Assembly (NCBI RefSeq): GCF_020559915.1
Contig: NZ_JAJCLZ010000001.1
Span: forward strand, 186,001 to 250,000
Reading direction: 5' to 3'
DNA length: 64,000 nt
From: Ruminococcus sp. 210702-SL.1.03
Lineage (GTDB): Bacteria > Bacillota > Clostridia > Oscillospirales > Ruminococcaceae
The notes beneath the pieces were generated by a model. That model was not told the DNA's origin. It was given only the letters and a program-made list of their open reading frames with translations, and made no database searches. Numbering within the stretch: the stretch's first letter is position 1; each line of letters opens with the position of its first letter. Shown piece after piece: positions 7,722-15,875 of the stretch. The position numbers and the translations under genes are program-made.

Positions 7722-8819
7722 TTATTTTTCTATTATCTCAGACGGCAGCCAGCCGACTGTAGAATTTTCAGTTATGACCAAAGCCATAGTTTCGTCCTCG
7801 TAAAAGACCGATACTTTCTCGCCCATTTTCACATTAGGAAAAGAGGATAAAAACTGATAAACGTGCGGCTTTTCATCAAAATAATATATCTCATGGCTGG
7901 GGATAAGCCCCTCGCCGCCTGTGTATTCATCTTTTACTTTAGTAAAATAGCCCTTTTTTTCAACGATAGATATGTCCTGCTTTTCCCAGTCGATATAAAC
8001 AGGCTGACTATCGCTGTGATGATCTTTTATCACCGTTTTCTTTGGCACGTCGGTGTCCCAAATTACCTCATGAGAATATTCGTCGCCGCGCTTGTTTATC
8101 ACAAGCATATTCATTTGGCAAGCCTCTTTGATAGAAAGACCGCCGTCGATACAGATCATATTCTTCCTGCTGTAGAATATCGGCAGATCTGTCACATTTG
8201 AGCGTCTGTAATTGTATGTAGGATAATGTCCGAACACAAGCTGTTTGCCCGTAGGGTTTTCTTTACGCAAAAACCACGGTACAGTTATTGCGTAAATATC
8301 ATCTGTATTTCTCCAGTCAGGACGGTCTTCAAGCCCTGCGTGAACGAAAACATATTTTTCCGTTTCAAGGCATATAGGAAGATCTCTGACAAAAGTCAGC
8401 AGTTCCTCATATCTCTCAACAACTTTTTCTCTTATTTCAAGCCAATTGCCCTCCCAGCAGTCAACATACCCGAGGGTATTAGCCATTTGTCTGAAAGTAT
8501 TATGTTCATTTCTATAAAACTGCTGCTGAAAGCGCTTAAAATCATAGTGATAAGCCATTCTAGAGCACATTATATCGTTATTGCCCATCAAACATACAGC
8601 CTTATCGCTTTTATCACAAAGTGCCTTGACATATTCAAGGGTCTTTATATTATCGCTACCGTGTTCCAGTATATCGCCAACGATAACAAGATAGTCGCTC
8701 TTCGGGTCATATCCCGCTTTTTTCAGCAGCTTATCCAAAAGCTGCCAATGAGTGTGGATATCGCTCACCGCAATTATCCTGCAATCTTCGGGCAGCGCCA
8801 GTTTTATTATCTTATCCAT
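7722..8819 (-). CDS. Calcineurin-like metallophosphoesterase with C-terminal SH3-like domain
   Basis: A 365-aa protein starting MDKIIKLALPEDCR. Metal-binding motifs of the PPP/calcineurin superfamily appear in order: SDIHTHW (near residue 19), GDILEHG (near 48), GNNDIM (near 80), VHAGLEDRPDW and GHYPTYNY. The last 60 residues (FPNVKMGEKVSVFYEDE ... VGWLPSEII) look like a small SH3-type beta barrel. The start at 8819 is preceded by GAGGAG; the longer in-frame start lacks a site. Substrate could be a phosphoprotein or a nucleotide; sequence does not decide. It is first in line after a regulated promoter and 18 bp before the MarR gene. Confidence 0.85.
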   Translation of the reverse strand: MDKIIKLALPEDCRIIAVSDIHTHWQLLDKLLKKAGYDPKSDYLVIVGDILEHGSDNIKTLEYVKALCDKSDKAVCLMGNNDIMCSRMAYHYDFKRFQQQFYRNEHNTFRQMANTLGYVDCWEGNWLEIREKVVERYEELLTFVRDLPICLETEKYVFVHAGLEDRPDWRNTDDIYAITVPWFLRKENPTGKQLVFGHYPTYNYRRSNVTDLPIFYSRKNMICIDGGLSIKEACQMNMLVINKRGDEYSHEVIWDTDVPKKTVIKDHHSDSQPVYIDWEKQDISIVEKKGYFTKVKDEYTGGEGLIPSHEIYYFDEKPHVYQFLSSFPNVKMGEKVSVFYEDETMALVITENSTVGWLPSEIIEK

Positions 8820-8872
8820 ATATCTCCTCATATAATTCTTATTTATTATCAACCGTCATACAGTTTCTAGGC

Positions 8873-8939
8873 TGACAGTTATAGAGCTGACTGTCAACCT
8901 GCTAACAAGCATTATATCAGAATTGTTAGCAGATGTCAA
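8873..8939 (-). promoter_or_regulatory. Promoter with palindromic operators for the phosphoesterase-MarR-ABC operon
   Basis: Minus strand: -35 TTGACA (8934-8939), 17-nt spacer, -10 TATAAT (8911-8916), a full consensus. A perfect 9-bp inverted repeat CTGCTAACA/TGTTAGCAG (8899-8907 and 8924-8932) brackets the -10. A second inverted repeat TGACAGT/ACTGTCA (8873-8879 and 8890-8896) lies just downstream of the start site, and another TGACAGTT stands at 8962-8969. The placement suits repression by the MarR protein encoded in the operon (inference). Confidence 0.8.
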
Positions 8940-9072
8940 CGTCATTCTGCACAAATTTGAGTGACAGTTTTGTGAACTTTTCTAATTTCACATACCAAAA
9001 CATGGATAAACCCAAGTTGATTTTTCACCTAAATTTCACGGTTCGGTTAATAGAATGTACATATGTATGTGT

Positions 9073-9078
9073 TATAAT
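9073..9078 (+). promoter_or_regulatory. Extended -10 promoter for the 9118 gene
   Basis: TGTTATAAT (TGn plus TATAAT) lies about 40 bp before the start codon. The -35 is weak, and a short ATACATATGT-type palindrome sits in the spacer. Confidence 0.5.
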
Positions 9079-9117
9079 TTATTTGTATATTATTCCGAAG
9101 AGGGAGAATGAAAAAAT

Positions 9118-10143
9118 ATGAAAAAAATCGAAACCGAAGGGGAAAACGGCAAGCTGCTGCCCGACGATGATTTTGAATACGAAAAAAAGCTCGCCGAGGA
9201 GGAGCGCGAAAGGCAGGCGGAAGCGCAGGCTAAAGCCGAAGAGCGGCAGAAAGAACGCATACGCCGTGAGCGTGAAGCAAAGGCGGCGCGCGACCGCAAG
9301 ATAGCGCAGGACAAGCTCGACCTCATGAAGATGAAAGCGGGCGTTGCCAGCGAAGAAGAGGAGATAAAGGAGGAGCACGAGGAAAAGCGAGTGCTCAGCG
9401 GCAAGGAAAAGCTCGCAAACTTCTGGTACCACGACAAGATGTGGATATGCTTCGGCATCTTTCTCGTGGCGGTGGCGGCGTTCCTCGTGGTGGACATCGT
9501 TACCCGCGAAAAGCCGGACATCACTGTAATGGTAATCGCGGACGACGGAATAGGTCAGCACAGCGATGAACTGAAAAAGCTTTTTGAGAAGTACACGCCC
9601 GATGTGAATGGCGACGGCGAGGTGCACGTTTCCATAATGAACATACCGCTGAACGATTATTCAAACGACCCGACTTACAGCACCAACAGCACGAAATTTT
9701 ACGCAAATCTGCAAGAGGGCGACGTAATAATGGTCATCACCGACTCGAACACCGACCCCGGCTTGCAGGCGCTGATGAAGGATGACCTGACGAAAGACCT
9801 GCCCGACAACAAGTACATCGACAGCGACGGACTTTCGCTGAACTTCGGCTTCCTCGCTAAAGAGCTGAATTTTGACGATATGCCGAACGACCTGCATTTA
9901 TGTCTGCGCCGACCTGTTGCTACGCTGGGCGACTCGCTGGAGAAAATGCAGGAAAGCTACGACATTTACTACGAAATTTTCGAGAAAATGGCGAACGACC
10001 TTGCCGAGCAGGCGGAGGAGCTTGACGACAAGGGTCTTACCACCGAACCTATCGACCTAAAGACGAAATACCCCGCGGCTTTTACGGAAGCTGAGTCGAA
10101 GTCGGAAAGCGAAGGCTCTGACGAAAAGAGCGGCGCTGAATAA
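9118..10143 (+). CDS. Single-pass membrane protein with charged cytosolic arm (unknown function)
   Basis: A 341-aa protein I do not recognise. Residues 1-100 are extremely rich in Glu, Lys, Arg and Ala and should form a long charged helix or coiled coil. One transmembrane segment follows (MWICFGIFLVAVAAFLVV, near residues 107-124). The remainder is outside the cell: a compact domain (DITVMVIADDGIGQ ... VIMVITDSN, about residues 135-280) and an acidic Ser/Glu-rich tail. A GAGGGAG site precedes the ATG. It is monocistronic, with its own promoter and a terminator directly after. Confidence 0.75.
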   Translation: MKKIETEGENGKLLPDDDFEYEKKLAEEERERQAEAQAKAEERQKERIRREREAKAARDRKIAQDKLDLMKMKAGVASEEEEIKEEHEEKRVLSGKEKLANFWYHDKMWICFGIFLVAVAAFLVVDIVTREKPDITVMVIADDGIGQHSDELKKLFEKYTPDVNGDGEVHVSIMNIPLNDYSNDPTYSTNSTKFYANLQEGDVIMVITDSNTDPGLQALMKDDLTKDLPDNKYIDSDGLSLNFGFLAKELNFDDMPNDLHLCLRRPVATLGDSLEKMQESYDIYYEIFEKMANDLAEQAEELDDKGLTTEPIDLKTKYPAAFTEAESKSESEGSDEKSGAE

Positions 10144-10158
10144 ATTTACGCAAACAAA

Positions 10159-10192
10159 AACGCAGGAGCGGCAAAACTCCTGCGTTATTTTT
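10159..10192. terminator. Terminator between convergent genes
   Basis: CGCAGGAG pairs with CTCCTGCG, followed by TTATTTTTA on plus; an A-rich stretch on the other side gives a U tract on minus. It serves the 9118 gene and the EF-G-like gene. Confidence 0.8.
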
Positions 10193-10207
10193 ATGCTGTT
10201 TTGATTT

Positions 10208-12286
10208 TTAACCTGCGAAATTCTTTGCGATAACTTCGGCAACGAGGTTTTCGGGGAGGCGGTCGTAACGCGCCTGCTCTAGGGTGAAAGTGCCCTGACC
10301 CTGAGTCATTTGGCGGAGGGTGAGAGTGAAATCGCTCATCTCAGCCATCGGCACTTCTGCGGTGACCTCAGTCATGCCCTTTTCCTCAGAGGGGATCATG
10401 CCCATAACTCTGCCGCGGCGCTTATTAAGCTCGCCGATAACGTCGCCTGTTTTATCATCGGGAACTGTAACGGTGAGGTTGCCGACCGGCTCGAGCAGCA
10501 TAGGCTCGGCCTGCGGGATACCCTCTTTGAAAGCGAGAGCCGCCGCCGTCTTGAACGACATTTCGGAGGAGTCAACGGGGTGGTAAGAGCCATCGACCAG
10601 AATCGCTTTTACGCCGACCACGGGGAAGCCCGCCAGCACGCCGTGCTTCACGCACTCCTGCAAGCCTTTTTCTACCGCGGGGAAATAGTTTTTGGGAACA
10701 GCGCCGCCGAAAACGCGCTCTTCAAATATCAGCTCATCGGAAATGCAAGGCTCAAACTCTATCCAAACATCGCCGAACTGACCGTGACCGCCCGACTGCT
10801 TCTTGTATCTGCCCTGCGCCTTGACCTTCTTGCGGATAGTTTCCTTATAGGCGACCTTGGGCACGGAGGTGGTGACGTCAACGCCGAAATCGCGCTTTAA
10901 TCTGCCGACGGTGGAGTCGAGGTGCAGACCGCCTAGAGTGGTGAGTATCATTTCGAGGGTATCGGGCTCTTGCTCATATTTCAGCGACATATCCTCTTCC
11001 AGCAGGCGGGATATTGCCGAGCTTATCTTGCTTTCATCGCTCTGCGAAACTGCCTTTAGCGCTACGCGGTAGGTCGGCGCGGGGAATTTCGGTACAGCGT
11101 ATGAGATAACGCGGGCGGGGTCGCAGAGAGTATCGCCCGTATGCGCCGAAAGTTTCACGGCGGCGCAAATATCGCCGCAGCCTACTTCCGCAGTTTCGAT
11201 CTGCTTCTTGCCCTCTAGGAAGAAGAGTTTTCCGACCTTTTCGCTTACGCCGGTAGCGGCGTTCACGACCTCGGTATTGCTCTTGAGAGTGCCCGACTGC
11301 ACGCGGATATACGAAAGCTTGCCGACGAACGGATCAGCCACTGTCTTGAAAACTATCGCGCTGAGCGGTGCGGCGCTTTCGCAGATGATACTGCAAGGCG
11401 TGCCGTCTGCGGAAATTGCGGGCTTATCCTCTTTTTCAGCGGGGGCAGGCAGGAGAAGAGTTATCTCTTTCATCAGCATATCCACGCCCGCCATAGTAGC
11501 CGCGGAAACGCAGGTCACGGGGAGAATTATGCCCTCGTTCACGCCCTTATGTATGCCGTCGATAAGCTCTTTCTGCGTGAAAGCCTCGCCCGAGAAGAAC
11601 TTTTCAAATAGCGCCTCGTCAGTTTCGGCAACGGCCTCGGAAACAGCTTCGATAAGACCGTCGATGCGGTAGCCCATCTTTTCGCTGACTTCGGCGGTAG
11701 GCATATCTGTTTCAACAGCCTTGCCGTCAACGTATTTATAAGCTTTCATCTCGATAAGATTTACGAACGAAACTATCTTTCTGTCGGCGATGACGGGGAC
11801 TACGACGGGACACACGGCGGGGCCGAACTCGGTCTTTAGCTGCGTGAGCACGTTATTGAAGTTGGCATTTTCATCGTCGAGCTTGGTAACTACGAACATC
11901 GCGGGCTTGCCCATTTTCTTGGCGTAATTGTAAGCCTTATGCGTGCCGACCTTTACGCCCGACTTGCCCGATACAGTTATCATGCAGCAGCCGCAGGCGG
12001 AAATACCCTCTACCATCGACTGTTCGCAGTCGAAAAGGCCGGGGGTGTCGAGCAGGTTTACCTTAAAGCCGTCGCGCTCATAGAACGAAAGCGAGGTGTA
12101 GACCGAGCCTTTGCGCTTTATCTCTTCGGCGGTATAGTCAGAAACGGTAGTGCCGTCGGCGACCTTGCCCAAACGGTCGGTAACGCCCGCCGCGTAAAGC
12201 AGCGTTTCGGTAAGAGTAGTCTTGCCCGAACCTGCGTGGCCCGCTATCGCAATATTTTTGATCTGTGTATTATCGTAGTTTTTCAA
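10208..12286 (-). CDS. EF-G-like translational GTPase (paralog lacking the catalytic His)
   Basis: A 692-aa GTPase with full EF-G layout: G domain, beta barrel, domain III, ribosome-entry domain IV (YKKQSGGHGQFGDV near residue 480) and domain V. G1 is GHAGSGKTT, not the AHIDAGKTT of true EF-G. G3 is DTPGLFD, so the His that activates GTP hydrolysis in EF-G is Leu. G4 is TKLD. It therefore belongs to the EF-G-like paralog group rather than being the main fusA, and its role is unsettled. I start it at TTG 12286 because GAGGGAG lies eight bases upstream and relatives begin with a similar 'K-Y-T-IKN' string. Confidence 0.88.
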   Translation of the reverse strand: MKNYDNTQIKNIAIAGHAGSGKTTLTETLLYAAGVTDRLGKVADGTTVSDYTAEEIKRKGSVYTSLSFYERDGFKVNLLDTPGLFDCEQSMVEGISACGCCMITVSGKSGVKVGTHKAYNYAKKMGKPAMFVVTKLDDENANFNNVLTQLKTEFGPAVCPVVVPVIADRKIVSFVNLIEMKAYKYVDGKAVETDMPTAEVSEKMGYRIDGLIEAVSEAVAETDEALFEKFFSGEAFTQKELIDGIHKGVNEGIILPVTCVSAATMAGVDMLMKEITLLLPAPAEKEDKPAISADGTPCSIICESAAPLSAIVFKTVADPFVGKLSYIRVQSGTLKSNTEVVNAATGVSEKVGKLFFLEGKKQIETAEVGCGDICAAVKLSAHTGDTLCDPARVISYAVPKFPAPTYRVALKAVSQSDESKISSAISRLLEEDMSLKYEQEPDTLEMILTTLGGLHLDSTVGRLKRDFGVDVTTSVPKVAYKETIRKKVKAQGRYKKQSGGHGQFGDVWIEFEPCISDELIFEERVFGGAVPKNYFPAVEKGLQECVKHGVLAGFPVVGVKAILVDGSYHPVDSSEMSFKTAAALAFKEGIPQAEPMLLEPVGNLTVTVPDDKTGDVIGELNKRRGRVMGMIPSEEKGMTEVTAEVPMAEMSDFTLTLRQMTQGQGTFTLEQARYDRLPENLVAEVIAKNFAG

Positions 12287-12377
12287 AGTGATTCGCTCCC
12301 TCATTATATGGATTACACGGCTAAAGGGCGGCATAGTTATGTGCATAATAGCCTAAAGTTTTCAACCGTATGTATAC

Positions 12378-12406
12378 ATTATATATCATATAACCATATT
12401 TGTCAA
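12378..12406 (-). promoter_or_regulatory. Promoter of the EF-G-like gene
   Basis: Minus strand: TTGACA (12401-12406), 17-nt spacer, TATAAT (12378-12383). The leader is about 85 nt. Confidence 0.8.
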
Positions 12407-12439
12407 TAGGGATTTTTGTAATTTTAGTAAAAACTACGC

Positions 12440-12481
12440 AAAAAAGCAGACCTCTCATGCTCTGAGCAAGAAAGGTCTGCC
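12440..12481 (-). terminator. Terminator of the ferredoxin gene
   Basis: GCAGACCT pairs with AGGTCTGC, followed by six T residues on the minus strand. Confidence 0.85.
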
Positions 12482-12499
12482 AATATGTACCTAATATTA

Positions 12500-12670
12500 T
12501 TAGTCAGCGTTAGGTGCGCCGACGGGACATACGCCTGCGCAAGAACCGCAGTCGATGCAGGTATCTGCGTCGATAACGTACTTTCCGTCTCCTTCAGAAA
12601 TAGCGCTAACGGGGCACTGGTCTGCACAAGCGCCGCAAGCGATGCAATCGTCACTGATCTTATAAGCCAT
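12500..12670 (-). CDS. 2[4Fe-4S] ferredoxin
   Basis: A 56-aa bacterial-type ferredoxin starting MAYKISDDCIAC and ending VCPVGAPNAD. Two CxxCxxCxxxCP motifs (CIACGACADQCP and CIDCGSCAGVCP) bind two cubane clusters, giving a low-potential electron carrier for anaerobic metabolism in the cytosol. AGGAGG lies eight bases before the ATG. It has its own extended -10 promoter and a strong terminator, so it is monocistronic. Clostridial ferredoxins of this size serve pyruvate:ferredoxin oxidoreductase and hydrogenase; no such partner gene is in this window. Confidence 0.95.
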   Translation of the reverse strand: MAYKISDDCIACGACADQCPVSAISEGDGKYVIDADTCIDCGSCAGVCPVGAPNAD

Positions 12671-12722
12671 AGTGATTAGCCTCCTTTATAATATTTCCGA
12701 GAGGTACTTCTCTCTACTCTAT

Positions 12723-12750
12723 ATTATAACACATTCCGGGCGGATTTCAA
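12723..12750 (-). promoter_or_regulatory. Promoter of the ferredoxin gene
   Basis: Minus strand: TTGAAA (12745-12750), 16-nt spacer, extended -10 TGTTATAAT (TATAAT at 12723-12728). Confidence 0.7.
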
Positions 12751-12805
12751 GACCCGCGGGCAATTTCTCACACAAATTTAATCTTTTATACACATTACAT
12801 CAACA

Positions 12806-14548
12806 TCATGAAAGAGAAGGTTCGCCGCATAAGCGGATAGTTTCCGCAGCTTTTCCCTCGCTCTCAAAAATCACGATAGTGTTTCTGCCCTTTTTGAGAA
12901 GCGGTGCGGGAAGATACAGCCGCCGCTGCGGGCCTATCTCCCAAAATCTGCCCAGGTTAAAGCCGTTTACAAACGCCGCGCCCTTGCCAAAGCCATCGGT
13001 ATCCAAAAAAGTATCCGCAGGCTCTTCAATATCAAGCTCGAATTTGTAAAATGCCGGCACACCCTCTGTATAGCCGCTTTCAAAATCAATATTGGCGATC
13101 TGCTTTTCATCGAGCGGCAGAGGGAACATCTCAAAGCCAAAATACCTATGACCGTTTATCACTGCCCCGCCGAGTATGCCCTTTCGCTGATTTTCAAGAC
13201 CTGTGCCGAAGTTTTCCCTGCCGATATTCTCAACAAGCAGCTCTACACTTCCTCCGCTGCTTTTTTCGGGAAATTCAAACTGCTCGCCAATATTTTCAGC
13301 AAAAGCAGTAAAAGCGTATCTGCCGTTTCTGAAAGCCTGAACTCTGTCCGCCGCGTTTTCACATCTGGCATTTTCAGCCAGCTCATTTTCGCGCAGCTTA
13401 ATGCGGTAAAGCACATAGCCGTAATAGCAGTCAAGCTCCTCAAAGCTCAGCGGATACGGCGAAACAACAGGCTCTGCCAGCTTTAAAAGCGTGCTGAAAA
13501 GATCTGTCTTGGCGCAGCACCTTATTTTTCCGAAGTCCGCACGCTTGATATTTGACGAAAGCGGGATCTCTTTCACATCAGTATACTTTGCGATGACCTC
13601 TTTGCAGAGAGCGTATTTTTCTGTGAGCCTGCCGTCCTCGGTGAGCGGAGCGTCATATTCGTAAGAGGTAACGTCGGCTGTCCTGCTTCCGCAGTTTCTG
13701 CCTGCCATAAATCCAAAATTCGTACCGCCCTCAAACATATAGAAATTCGCGCTGCCCCTTTTCAGCAGCTCGTCAAGCTCGTGCGCCGCCTTTTCGGGCT
13801 CGGTAGTATGGTGCTCTCCGCCCCATGCGTCAAACCAGCCGTTCCAAAATTCCATGCACATAAGCGGACGTTTCTCGCCGATAAAGCGCTTCATTTCTCC
13901 GAACTGCCACTCCGCCGCAGAACCGAAGTTGCCTGTCGGCAGAGCGCCGTCTGTCATACCGGACTTAAATACCGCCTCGCTCCACGGACCGTCAGAGGTA
14001 ACTAACGGCACGGTAATATCTAGTTCACGCATAGTATCTCGCAAGAAATCGAGATAGGCTGTATCGTTGCCGTAATACCCGTATTCATTTTCTATCTGCA
14101 TGAGAATGATATTTCCGCCTCGGTCGCACTGATACGGCGCAAGCTTTGGCATAAGCACCTTGTAGTAATCCCTAACTGCGTCGAGATACGGCTGATACGA
14201 GCAGCGCAGGCGCATTTTCGGGTCTTTGAGCAGCCATGCCGGCAGCCCGCCGAACTCCCATTCTGAGCATATATACGGCGAGGGTCTTATTATGATATAA
14301 AGCCCCAGCTGCTGCGCCGTTTCTATAAAGCGGCAAACATCGTGCATACCCTCCCAGTGATACTCGCCCTTTTTAGGCTCTTGAAAATTCCAAGGGATAT
14401 ACGTTTCCACAGTGTTGCAGCCTATATTGACGAGCTTTTCTAGCCTATCGCGCCAATATTCCGGAACGGTACGGAAGTAATGCACCGCGCCGGATATTAT
14501 TTTAAACGGCTTCCCGTCTAAATAAAAATCATCTTTGATTTCAAACAT
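12806..14548 (-). CDS. GH35 beta-galactosidase
   Basis: A 580-aa glycoside hydrolase family 35 enzyme that releases terminal beta-galactose. N-terminal FYLDGKPFKIISGAVHYFR and NTVETYIPWNFQEP are family hallmarks. The acid/base Glu is in MQIENEYGYYG (near residue 157), and the nucleophile Glu is in MCMEFWNGWFDAWG (near 233). A beta-rich C-terminal domain with GAAFVNGFNLGRFW follows. There is no signal peptide, so it is probably cytosolic and acts on imported galacto-oligosaccharides. The ATG at 14548 is preferred, as GAGGTG lies seven bases upstream; an ATG two codons earlier is too close. It is monocistronic, with a consensus promoter. Confidence 0.93.
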   Translation of the reverse strand: MFEIKDDFYLDGKPFKIISGAVHYFRTVPEYWRDRLEKLVNIGCNTVETYIPWNFQEPKKGEYHWEGMHDVCRFIETAQQLGLYIIIRPSPYICSEWEFGGLPAWLLKDPKMRLRCSYQPYLDAVRDYYKVLMPKLAPYQCDRGGNIILMQIENEYGYYGNDTAYLDFLRDTMRELDITVPLVTSDGPWSEAVFKSGMTDGALPTGNFGSAAEWQFGEMKRFIGEKRPLMCMEFWNGWFDAWGGEHHTTEPEKAAHELDELLKRGSANFYMFEGGTNFGFMAGRNCGSRTADVTSYEYDAPLTEDGRLTEKYALCKEVIAKYTDVKEIPLSSNIKRADFGKIRCCAKTDLFSTLLKLAEPVVSPYPLSFEELDCYYGYVLYRIKLRENELAENARCENAADRVQAFRNGRYAFTAFAENIGEQFEFPEKSSGGSVELLVENIGRENFGTGLENQRKGILGGAVINGHRYFGFEMFPLPLDEKQIANIDFESGYTEGVPAFYKFELDIEEPADTFLDTDGFGKGAAFVNGFNLGRFWEIGPQRRLYLPAPLLKKGRNTIVIFESEGKAAETIRLCGEPSLS

Positions 14549-14594
14549 AATCATGCACCTCGCTGTATTTGTCGGTATTTTAAACGCCTATACA

Positions 14595-14623
14595 ATTATA
14601 TAACAAATAAGCTGCCTTGTCAA
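14595..14623 (-). promoter_or_regulatory. Promoter of the GH35 gene
   Basis: Minus strand: TTGACA (14618-14623), 17-nt spacer, TATAAT (14595-14600). Confidence 0.8.
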
Positions 14624-14662
14624 TAAAAAAACACACATGAGCCGTATGACCCATGTGTGTTA
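14624..14662 (-). terminator. Terminator of rplJ-rplL
   Basis: AACACACATG pairs with CATGTGTGTT, followed by a T tract on the minus strand. It abuts the GH35 promoter. Confidence 0.85.
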
Positions 14663-14690
14663 TGTTTACAAGCTGATATTCAAGCAATAA

Positions 14691-15062
14691 TTACTTGAGC
14701 TCAACAGTAGCGCCGGCAGCCTCGAGCTGTGCCTTAAGATCCTCAGCCTCTGCCTTGGAAACGCCTTCCTTGATAGCCTTAGGAGCCTCTTCAACGAGAG
14801 CCTTAGCCTCTTTCAGGCCCAGACCGGTGATGGTCTTAACAGCCTTGATAACGCCCATCTTAGCGTCGCCGAAGGAAGCGAGGATAACGTCGAACTCAGT
14901 CTTCTCTGCCTCAGCAGGAGCAGCACCGCCGGCAGCAGGGCCAGCAGCGATAGCAGCGGTAACACCGAACTCTTCCTGGATAGCGTCTACAAGCTCAGAA
15001 AGCTCGAGAACGGACATAGTCTTGATCTCTTCAATCATGTTAGTAATTTTTTCAGATGCCAT
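14691..15062 (-). CDS. rplL: Ribosomal protein L7/L12 (bL12)
   Basis: A 123-aa stalk protein that recruits translation factors to the 50S subunit. The N-terminal dimerisation part ([21 protein letters not shown]) is followed by an Ala/Gly/Pro hinge near residues 40-55 and the conserved factor-binding domain ([20 protein letters not shown] ... [12 protein letters not shown]). The start at 15062 has GGAG upstream and gives a normal-length protein. It lies 76 bp after rplJ and shares its promoter and leader. Confidence 0.97.
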   Translation of the reverse strand: MASEKITNMIEEIKTMSVLELSELVDAIQEEFGVTAAIAAGPAAGGAAPAEAEKTEFDVILASFGDAKMGVIKAVKTITGLGLKEAKALVEEAPKAIKEGVSKAEAEDLKAQLEAAGATVELK

Positions 15063-15138
15063 GATAATTTTCTCCTTTAACATTTAATTTAAGTTATTTA
15101 CGCGGCTGTATCATGCCGCAGACTTGGGCTGAAAGCTA

Positions 15139-15651
15139 TTAAGCAGCTTCTTCGGACTTCTTGTCCGCAACAGCCTTGAGCGTAGCAGCGAGCTTGGTGA
15201 GAGGTCCCTGGAGGGAGCCGACCAGCTGTGCCAGCAGAGTTTCCTTGGAAGGAATCTTGGAAAGAGCGGTAACGCCTGCCTTATCGTATACGGTAGTACC
15301 GATGAAGCCTGCCTTCAGCTCGAACTTAGCGTCGCCGAAGTCGTCAGCGAACTTGCCCAGGATTCTTGCAGGAGCGGTCTCATCGTCGTTAGAGATCGCG
15401 ATAGCGGTAGCGCCGTTGAGCACGTCGTCAAGACCTTCGATGCCTGCCTCCTTGAATGCAAGGCGGAGCATGGTGTTCTTTTCTACGAAGTACTGCACGT
15501 TGTTCTCGCGCATTTCGCGGCGGAGCTTGGTGTCCTCCTCTACGGTGATACCCTCGTAATCTACGAGAGCGCCCGAGCAGGAGTTCTTCAGCAGCTCAGC
15601 GAGAGCGGCTACTTTTTCCTTCTTGGAAGCCAGAATCTTTTCACTTGCCAT
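15139..15651 (-). CDS. rplJ: Ribosomal protein L10 (uL10)
   Basis: A 170-aa protein that anchors L12 dimers to 23S rRNA, forming the stalk base. The sequence begins MASEKILASKKEKVAALAEL, and the RNA-binding domain includes LRREMRENNVQYFVEKNTML. The C-terminal helix that binds L12 is Ala/Lys-rich. In this order with rplL it forms the usual rplJL operon. The L10-L12 complex is known to repress its own translation by binding the leader RNA, which is present here directly upstream. Confidence 0.97.
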   Translation of the reverse strand: MASEKILASKKEKVAALAELLKNSCSGALVDYEGITVEEDTKLRREMRENNVQYFVEKNTMLRLAFKEAGIEGLDDVLNGATAIAISNDDETAPARILGKFADDFGDAKFELKAGFIGTTVYDKAGVTALSKIPSKETLLAQLVGSLQGPLTKLAATLKAVADKKSEEAA

Positions 15652-15811
15652 TATGATTTCACCTCACGAAATTAAAAATAGCAAACGCAATAAAGAAAAT
15701 CCTCTTTCTGATCGCAGACCAAAAAGAGGAACAAGTTAGCAAAATAAATATCATTGCCACAATCCTCGGTCGGGCTTACCTTTATGCCGACTGTCTTTAG
15801 ATCACGAATGC
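15652..15811 (-). promoter_or_regulatory. L10 (rplJL) autoregulatory leader RNA
   Basis: The 5' leader of rplJ is about 160 nt with several conserved-looking stems, and a CCTCTTT...AGAAAGAGG hairpin (15701-15729) followed by ATTTTCTTT acts as an attenuator. Size, place and the purine-rich 'GACAG ... AATGATA' segment fit the Firmicute L10 leader, where excess L10-L12 binds and stops expression. Assignment is by recall; a covariance search was not run. Confidence 0.75.
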
Positions 15812-15817
15812 TTATAT

Positions 15818-15846
15818 ATTATACCACCATACCCGCCCATTGTCAA
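15818..15846 (-). promoter_or_regulatory. Promoter of rplJL
   Basis: Minus strand: TTGACA (15841-15846), 17-nt spacer, TATAAT (15818-15823), a perfect consensus. Confidence 0.85.
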
Positions 15847-15875
15847 GGGCGCTTTTGACGCAAAACGTAAATTTT

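Noticed and set aside
12424..12654. 76-codon minus-strand frame over the ferredoxin
   Set aside because: The other minus frame (12500-12670) encodes a perfect 2[4Fe-4S] ferredoxin with ribosome site and terminator.
14695..15087. 130-codon plus-strand frame over rplL
   Set aside because: Ser/Ala-rich mirror of L12; rplL is certain.
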